This document shows, piece by piece, positions 7,187 through 11,616 of a stretch of 11,616 nucleotides of DNA. This stretch comes from DYCT01 sp051875715 (lineage in GTDB: Bacteria; Bacteroidota; Bacteroidia; Bacteroidales; Bacteroidaceae): the NCBI GenBank assembly GCA_051875715.1, contig JBJEHD010000058.1, positions 1 to 11,616 of the forward strand, given 5' to 3'. A program made the position numbers and the translations under genes. Below the pieces are notes generated by a model. That model searched no databases and was not told the DNA's origin. It was given only the letters and a program-made list of their open reading frames with translations. Every line of letters begins with the position of its first letter. Position 1 is the first letter of the stretch.

Positions 7187-8854
7187 ATGGCAGAAGAGTT
7201 ATTAACCCCCGACTACATTTTCGAAGCCAGTTGGGAGGTATGCAATAAAGTAGGAGGAATATACACCGTATTGTCTACACGGGCCAAAACACTGCAGGAC
7301 CGATTCCGCGACCGCGTCATCTTTGTCGGTCCGGATTTTTGGCAAGACAAGGAAAATCCCCTCTTCATCGAATCAGACAACCTGTGCAAAGATTGGAAAG
7401 AACACGCCTGGCGGGCCGACAGGCTGCGCGTACGCGTGGGCCGGTGGAACATCCCCGGCGAGCCTATCGTCGTCTTGGTGGATTTCCGTCCCTTCTTTGA
7501 AATGAAAAATACCATCTACGCTGAAGCTTGGGAGCGTTACCGCGTGGACTCGCTGCACGCCTATGGCGACTACGACGAGGCCAGCATGTTCGCGTACGCA
7601 GCCGGACGCGTGGTGGAGAGTTTCTACCGTTACAACCTGTCCGAGACGGACAAGGTGGTGTTTCAGGCCCACGAATGGATGACAGGCCTGGGGGCGTTGT
7701 ACCTGCAGACGCGAGTTCCGCAGATTGCCACCATCTTTACCACGCACGCCACCTCCATCGGACGCTCCATCGCCGGAAACCACAAGCCGCTCTACGACTA
7801 TCTGTTCGCCTACAACGGCGATCAGATGGCCGAAGAACTCAATATGCAGTCGAAACACTCCATCGAGAAGCAGACGGCGCATCATGCGGACTGCTTCACC
7901 ACGGTAAGCGAAATCACGAACAACGAGTGTCGCGAACTGCTCGACAAGGAGGCTGACGTGGTGCTGATGAACGGGTTTGAGGACAACTTCGTGCCCAAAG
8001 GGCCGTCCTTCGCCGCCAAACGCCGGCGCGCTCGGGCTGCCTTGCTGGACGTGGCCAACAAACTGCTGGGCACGAACTGGGGCGACGATACCCTCATCAT
8101 CGGGACAAGCGGACGCTACGAGTTCAAGAACAAGGGCATCGACGTGTTCCTCGAGTCGCTCAACCGACTCAAGCGCGACAAGAACCTGAAAAAGAATGTG
8201 CTGGCCTTCATCAACGTGCCCGGGTGGGTGGGCGACCCCCGTCAGGACCTGCAAGAACGGCTCGCCTCGGGACGCTCGTTCGACACCCCGCTCGAGGTGC
8301 CCTGCGTCACGCACTGGCTTCACAACATGAGCCACGACCAGGTGCTTGACATGCTGAAATATCTCGATATGGCAAACCGTCCTGAAGACCACGTGAAGGT
8401 CATCTTCGTCCCCTGCTACCTCGATGGACGCGACGGCATCTTCAATAAAGACTACTACGACATGCTGCTCGGACAAGACCTCAGCGTATATGCCTCATAT
8501 TATGAACCCTGGGGCTACACGCCGCTCGAAAGCGTAGCCTTCCGAGTGCCTACCGTGACGACCGACCTGGCCGGATTCGGACTCTGGGTGAAGAGCCTGC
8601 CGTCCTGGCAGAAGGACATCCGCGGAGGCGTGGAAGTTATCCACCGCTCGGACTACAACTACTCCGAGGTGGCCGACGCTATCAAGGACACCGTTTCTGC
8701 CTTCTCGGCCTTGAACGCCAAACAGGTGGAGAATGCACGCCGACAGGCGGCTGCCGTGGCCGAACAGGCCCTGTGGAAACACTTCATCCGCTACTACTAC
8801 GAAGCCTACGACGTAGCCTTGCGCCGTGCCATGAAACGCCTGCAACAGGGCTGA
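7187..8854 (+). CDS. Glycogen synthase, GT3 family
   Basis: A 555-residue cytoplasmic glycosyltransferase that adds glucose from a nucleotide-sugar to the non-reducing ends of glycogen. It belongs to GT3, the family of animal and fungal glycogen synthases, not the bacterial GlgA (GT5) type. Motifs in order: FEASWEVCNKVGGIYTVLS (12-30), HEWMTG (162-167), TTHATSIGRS (185-194), the donor-phosphate-binding GRYEFKNKG (309-317) with Arg310 and Lys316 at the spacing of the yeast enzyme, and YEPWGYTPLES (439-449) with Glu440 and Glu448 as the conserved acidic catalytic residues. It is shorter than eukaryotic enzymes: the N- and C-terminal phosphorylation extensions are absent, and I see no Arg-rich helix of the kind that binds glucose-6-phosphate, so eukaryotic-style control is unlikely (inference). 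UDP-glucose is the family donor; ADP-glucose cannot be excluded. The ATG at 7187 follows the promoter by 19 bases of leader. The phosphorylase gene follows after 44 bases. Confidence 0.92.
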   Translation: MAEELLTPDYIFEASWEVCNKVGGIYTVLSTRAKTLQDRFRDRVIFVGPDFWQDKENPLFIESDNLCKDWKEHAWRADRLRVRVGRWNIPGEPIVVLVDFRPFFEMKNTIYAEAWERYRVDSLHAYGDYDEASMFAYAAGRVVESFYRYNLSETDKVVFQAHEWMTGLGALYLQTRVPQIATIFTTHATSIGRSIAGNHKPLYDYLFAYNGDQMAEELNMQSKHSIEKQTAHHADCFTTVSEITNNECRELLDKEADVVLMNGFEDNFVPKGPSFAAKRRRARAALLDVANKLLGTNWGDDTLIIGTSGRYEFKNKGIDVFLESLNRLKRDKNLKKNVLAFINVPGWVGDPRQDLQERLASGRSFDTPLEVPCVTHWLHNMSHDQVLDMLKYLDMANRPEDHVKVIFVPCYLDGRDGIFNKDYYDMLLGQDLSVYASYYEPWGYTPLESVAFRVPTVTTDLAGFGLWVKSLPSWQKDIRGGVEVIHRSDYNYSEVADAIKDTVSAFSALNAKQVENARRQAAAVAEQALWKHFIRYYYEAYDVALRRAMKRLQQG

Positions 8855-8898
8855 TAAACAACCAACGAAAATTAGAATCATAAACCAATATATCCTTT

Positions 8899-11463
8899 AT
8901 GAAAGTCAAAGTAAGCAATGTGAACACACCGAACTGGAAGGACGTGACCGTCAAGTCGCGTGTTCCGGAGGAATTGGTGAAACTGTCTGAAATCGCTCGC
9001 AACATTTGGTGGTCTTGGAACTACGAAGCCACCGAATTGTTCCGTGACCTCGATCCCGCCTTGTGGAAGGAAGTGGGCCAGAACCCCGTCCTCCTGCTCG
9101 AACGCATGAGCTACGAGAAACTCGAAGCCCTCTCGTCCGACAAGGCCATCCTGCGCCGCATGAACGACGTCTATGCAAAGTTCCGCACCTACATGGATGT
9201 AAAACCGGATACAAAACGTCCGTCGGTGGCCTACTTCAGCATGGAGTACGGGTTGAACCATGTGTTGAAAATCTATTCCGGCGGTTTGGGCGTGCTGGCA
9301 GGCGACTACCTGAAAGAAGCCTCCGACAGCAACGTGGACCTCTGCGCCGTCGGTTTCCTCTACCGCTATGGCTACTTCACTCAGTCTCTGTCGATGGACG
9401 GACAGCAGATTGCCAACTATGTGGCCCAGAACTTCGGACAACTGCCCATCGACAAGGTGCTCGACGAAAACGGTCAACACCTGGTGGTTGATGTCCCCTA
9501 TTTGGACTACTATGTACATGCCTACGTATGGCGCGTCAACGTAGGCCGCATCGCGCTTTACCTGCTCGATACGGATAATGACATGAACAGCGAGTTTGAC
9601 CGCTCCATCACCCACCAACTCTATGGAGGCGATTGGGAAAACCGACTCAAACAGGAAATCCTGTTGGGTATCGGCGGTATGCTGACGCTCAAGCGTCTGG
9701 GCATTCGCAAAGACGTATACCACTGCAACGAAGGACATGCAGCCCTTATCAACGTACAGCGCATCTGCGACTACGTGGAAAGCGGACTTACCTTCAACCA
9801 GGCCATCGAACTTGTACGCGCTTCGTCGCTCTACACCGTGCACACTCCCGTACCCGCCGGACACGACTACTTCGACGAAGGTCTCTTCGGCAAGTACATG
9901 GGTGGATATCCGCAACGCATGGGCATCAGCTGGGACGACCTGATGGACCTCGGACGCAACAATCCGGGCGACAAGGGCGAACGCTTCTGTATGTCGGTAT
10001 TCGCTTGCAACACTTCGCAGGAAGTCAACGGCGTAAGCTGGTTGCACGGAAAGGTGTCGCAGGAGATGTTCTCCAGCATCTGGAAAGGCTACTTCCCTGA
10101 AGAAAACCACGTGGGCTACGTGACCAACGGCGTACACTTCCCCACTTGGAGTGCAACGGAGTGGAAACAACTCTATTTGAAATATTTCAATGAGAACTTC
10201 TGGTACGACCAGTCGAACGAAAAAATCTGGGAGGCCATCTACCAGGTGCCCGATGAAGAAATCTGGAACACGCGCGTGGCTATGAAGAACAAACTGGTGG
10301 ACTACATCCGCCGCCAGTTCCGCGAAACATGGCTGAAGAACCAGGGCGATCCTTCGCGCATCGTATCGCTGGTGGAACGTATCAATCCCAACGCTCTGCT
10401 CATCGGTTTCGGCCGTCGCTTCGCTACTTACAAGCGTGCACACCTGCTCTTCACCGACCTCGATCGTCTGTCGAAGATTGTGAACAACGAACGCTACCCG
10501 GTACAGTTCCTCTTTACCGGAAAGGCTCACCCGCACGATGGTGCCGGACAGGGCTTGATCAAGCGCATCGTGGAGATTTCGCGTCGTCCGGAATTCTTGG
10601 GCAAGATTATCTTCCTCGAGAACTACGACATGCAACTGGCCCGTCGCCTCGTCAGCGGCGTTGATATCTGGCTGAACACGCCGACCCGTCCGCTCGAAGC
10701 ATCCGGTACGTCGGGAGAGAAGGCCTTGATGAACGGTGTGCTCAACTTCTCCGTCCTCGACGGCTGGTGGCTTGAAGGCTATCGTGAAGGTGCCGGCTGG
10801 GCTTTGACCGACAAGCGTACGTATCAGAACCAGGAACATCAAGACCAACTCGATGCTGCTACTATCTACTCGATGCTGGAGAACGAAATCCTTCCGCTCT
10901 ACTACGCACGCAACGTGAAGGGTTACAGCGAAGGCTGGATTCGTTGCATCAAGAACTCTATCGCTCAGATTGCTCCGCACTACACGATGAAGCGCCAACT
11001 CGACGACTATTATTCGAAGTTCTACACGAAGGAAGCAAAACGCTTCAAACTCTTGTCGGCCAACGACAATGCAAAGGCCAAAGCCATTGCTGCATGGAAG
11101 GAAGAAGTAGCTGCCAAGTGGGATCAAATCGAAGTGGTTTCGAGCCGGAAGGAAGAGGCTCTGCAGCAGGGAAGCATCGAAAGCGGAAAGGAATATACCA
11201 TCACGTATGTAATCGATGAAAAAGGCCTTGACGACGCTGTCGGACTCGAATTGGTTACTACATACTTCACCCCCGAAGGCAAGCAGCACATCTACTCGGT
11301 AGAACCGTTCAGCTTGGTGAAGAAGGAGGGCAACCTGTATACGTTCGAGGTGAAGCACAGTGTGCAGAATGCGGGTAGCTTCAAGATTGCCTACCGTATG
11401 TTCCCCAAACATCCGGATCTGCCGCATCGCCAGGATTTCTGCTACGTACGTTGGTTCTACTAA
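8899..11463 (+). CDS. glgP: Alpha-glucan phosphorylase, GT35
   Basis: An 854-residue PLP-dependent enzyme that releases glucose-1-phosphate from glycogen or maltodextrins using phosphate. The N-terminus (about 14-110, VPEELVKLSEIARNIWWSWN) is the DUF3417 module of the short bacterial/archaeal phosphorylase subfamily. The core shows YSMEYGL-like SMEYGL, YSGGLGVLAGDYLKEASD, CNEGHAAL, TNGVHFPTW, FGRRFATYKRAHLL and EASGTSGEKALMNGVLNFS, in which Lys608 is the expected Schiff-base lysine for PLP. The last ~110 residues form a beta-rich tail, ending HRQDFCYVRWFY. Glu replaces the more usual Met or Asn-Met before the PLP lysine (SGEK), otherwise the active site looks intact. No regulatory phosphorylation or AMP-site features of the animal enzyme are apparent. 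The gene lacks its own clear promoter and is probably cotranscribed with the synthase; a terminator follows 45 bases after the stop. Confidence 0.93.
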   Translation: MKVKVSNVNTPNWKDVTVKSRVPEELVKLSEIARNIWWSWNYEATELFRDLDPALWKEVGQNPVLLLERMSYEKLEALSSDKAILRRMNDVYAKFRTYMDVKPDTKRPSVAYFSMEYGLNHVLKIYSGGLGVLAGDYLKEASDSNVDLCAVGFLYRYGYFTQSLSMDGQQIANYVAQNFGQLPIDKVLDENGQHLVVDVPYLDYYVHAYVWRVNVGRIALYLLDTDNDMNSEFDRSITHQLYGGDWENRLKQEILLGIGGMLTLKRLGIRKDVYHCNEGHAALINVQRICDYVESGLTFNQAIELVRASSLYTVHTPVPAGHDYFDEGLFGKYMGGYPQRMGISWDDLMDLGRNNPGDKGERFCMSVFACNTSQEVNGVSWLHGKVSQEMFSSIWKGYFPEENHVGYVTNGVHFPTWSATEWKQLYLKYFNENFWYDQSNEKIWEAIYQVPDEEIWNTRVAMKNKLVDYIRRQFRETWLKNQGDPSRIVSLVERINPNALLIGFGRRFATYKRAHLLFTDLDRLSKIVNNERYPVQFLFTGKAHPHDGAGQGLIKRIVEISRRPEFLGKIIFLENYDMQLARRLVSGVDIWLNTPTRPLEASGTSGEKALMNGVLNFSVLDGWWLEGYREGAGWALTDKRTYQNQEHQDQLDAATIYSMLENEILPLYYARNVKGYSEGWIRCIKNSIAQIAPHYTMKRQLDDYYSKFYTKEAKRFKLLSANDNAKAKAIAAWKEEVAAKWDQIEVVSSRKEEALQQGSIESGKEYTITYVIDEKGLDDAVGLELVTTYFTPEGKQHIYSVEPFSLVKKEGNLYTFEVKHSVQNAGSFKIAYRMFPKHPDLPHRQDFCYVRWFY

Positions 11464-11471
11464 TCGGACCA

Positions 11472-11494
11472 TGCGTCGACATACCCCCGACGCA
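11472..11494 (+). other. Stem-loop after the phosphorylase stop codon
   Basis: TGCGTCG (11472-11478) pairs perfectly with CGACGCA (11488-11494) around a 9-base loop. There is no U-tract, so it is not a terminator itself; it could protect the 3' end of the glycogen mRNA. It lies between the stop codon and the terminator. Confidence 0.5.
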
Positions 11495-11508
11495 AACCGA
11501 TTCTCCAT

Positions 11509-11544
11509 AAAAAAGTCGTCCGAATTCATCGGGCGGCTTTTTTT
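11509..11544 (+). terminator. Rho-independent terminator of the glycogen unit
   Basis: A 15-bp stem (11509-11523 with 11529-11543, two G-U pairs) and a 5-base loop ATTCA; the GC core GTCGTCCGA/TCGGGCGGC is followed by seven T. An A-run precedes it, so it may also act on minus-strand transcripts entering from the right. Confidence 0.9.
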
Positions 11545-11548
11545 AGTT

Positions 11549-11616
11549 GTACGCTCGGCAGGAGCATTGTCTAACGGGTGCAAGTCCCTAAGCCACCCTA
11601 ATAGCGGGAAGGCTAT
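11549..11616 (+). mobile_element. Possible 5' end of a group II intron, cut by the window edge
   Basis: Five bases after the terminator's T-run comes non-coding sequence with small helices: GCTC-GGCAG-GAGC (11553-11565) and GGG-TGCAAGT-CCC (11576-11588). The string GGGTGCAAGTCCC is one I associate with the 5' region (domain I) of bacterial group II introns. GTACG at 11549-11553 differs by one base from the GTGYG intron start. No reverse transcriptase is visible because the window ends here. The alternative is a T-arm of a tRNA, but TGCAAGT lacks the normal TTC and no tRNA body fits around it. Tentative. Confidence 0.35.

Noticed and set aside
8878..11583. 901-residue open frame on the minus strand
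   Set aside because: Antisense of the phosphorylase gene, running through the terminator; composition is a mirror of the real protein.
11576..11588. tRNA T-arm (GGG-TGCAAGT-CCC)
   Set aside because: The T-loop lacks the TTC sequence and no acceptor, anticodon or D arm can be placed at the right distances.

Overview
This window looks like chromosome of a GC-rich member of the Bacteroidales. The evidence is a clear Bacteroidales-type promoter (TTG, 20-base spacer, TAATTTTG) in front of the glycogen synthase gene, a GT3-type ('eukaryotic-like') glycogen synthase next to an alpha-glucan phosphorylase, and a protein resembling the DUF3805/DUF3806 families. I cannot name a genus. No plasmid, phage, CRISPR or rRNA/tRNA content is visible.

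Left part (1-1363): a Rho-independent terminator, probably for a gene ending at or before the left edge, then the decayed remains of a divergent gene pair. An EamA/DMT-family transporter on the minus strand has lost its 5' end and carries an in-frame TGA. A GyrI-like effector-binding regulator on the plus strand has lost its 5' end. The two remnants abut at about 865-880, which looks like one deletion that removed both start regions and the promoter between them.

Positions 1364-1765 hold a small, AT-rich gene on the minus strand for a zinc-ribbon, single-membrane-span protein. About 345 gene-free bases follow (1766-2110), ending in a plausible promoter.

Middle part (2111-7082): four genes on the plus strand, spaced 61-72 bases apart and probably one operon. 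They are a type II pantothenate kinase (coenzyme A synthesis), an uncharacterised DUF3805/3806-like protein, an ABC-F ribosome-associated ATPase of the Uup-like type, and a CobW-family metal-chaperone GTPase with a 20-histidine metal-binding loop. Purine-rich leaders precede each gene.

Right part (7131-11544): a well-formed promoter drives a two-gene glycogen unit, GT3 glycogen synthase then GT35 alpha-glucan phosphorylase, 44 bases apart, closed by a strong Rho-independent terminator. One enzyme builds storage glucan and the other releases glucose-1-phosphate from it. The last ~68 bases contain short stem-loops and a GGGTGCAAGTCCC motif that suggest the 5' end of a group II intron running off the right edge; this is tentative.

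I found no clearly new multi-gene system. The most unusual items are the double-truncation junction, the four-gene operon built around the uncharacterised protein, and the possible intron just behind the terminator.
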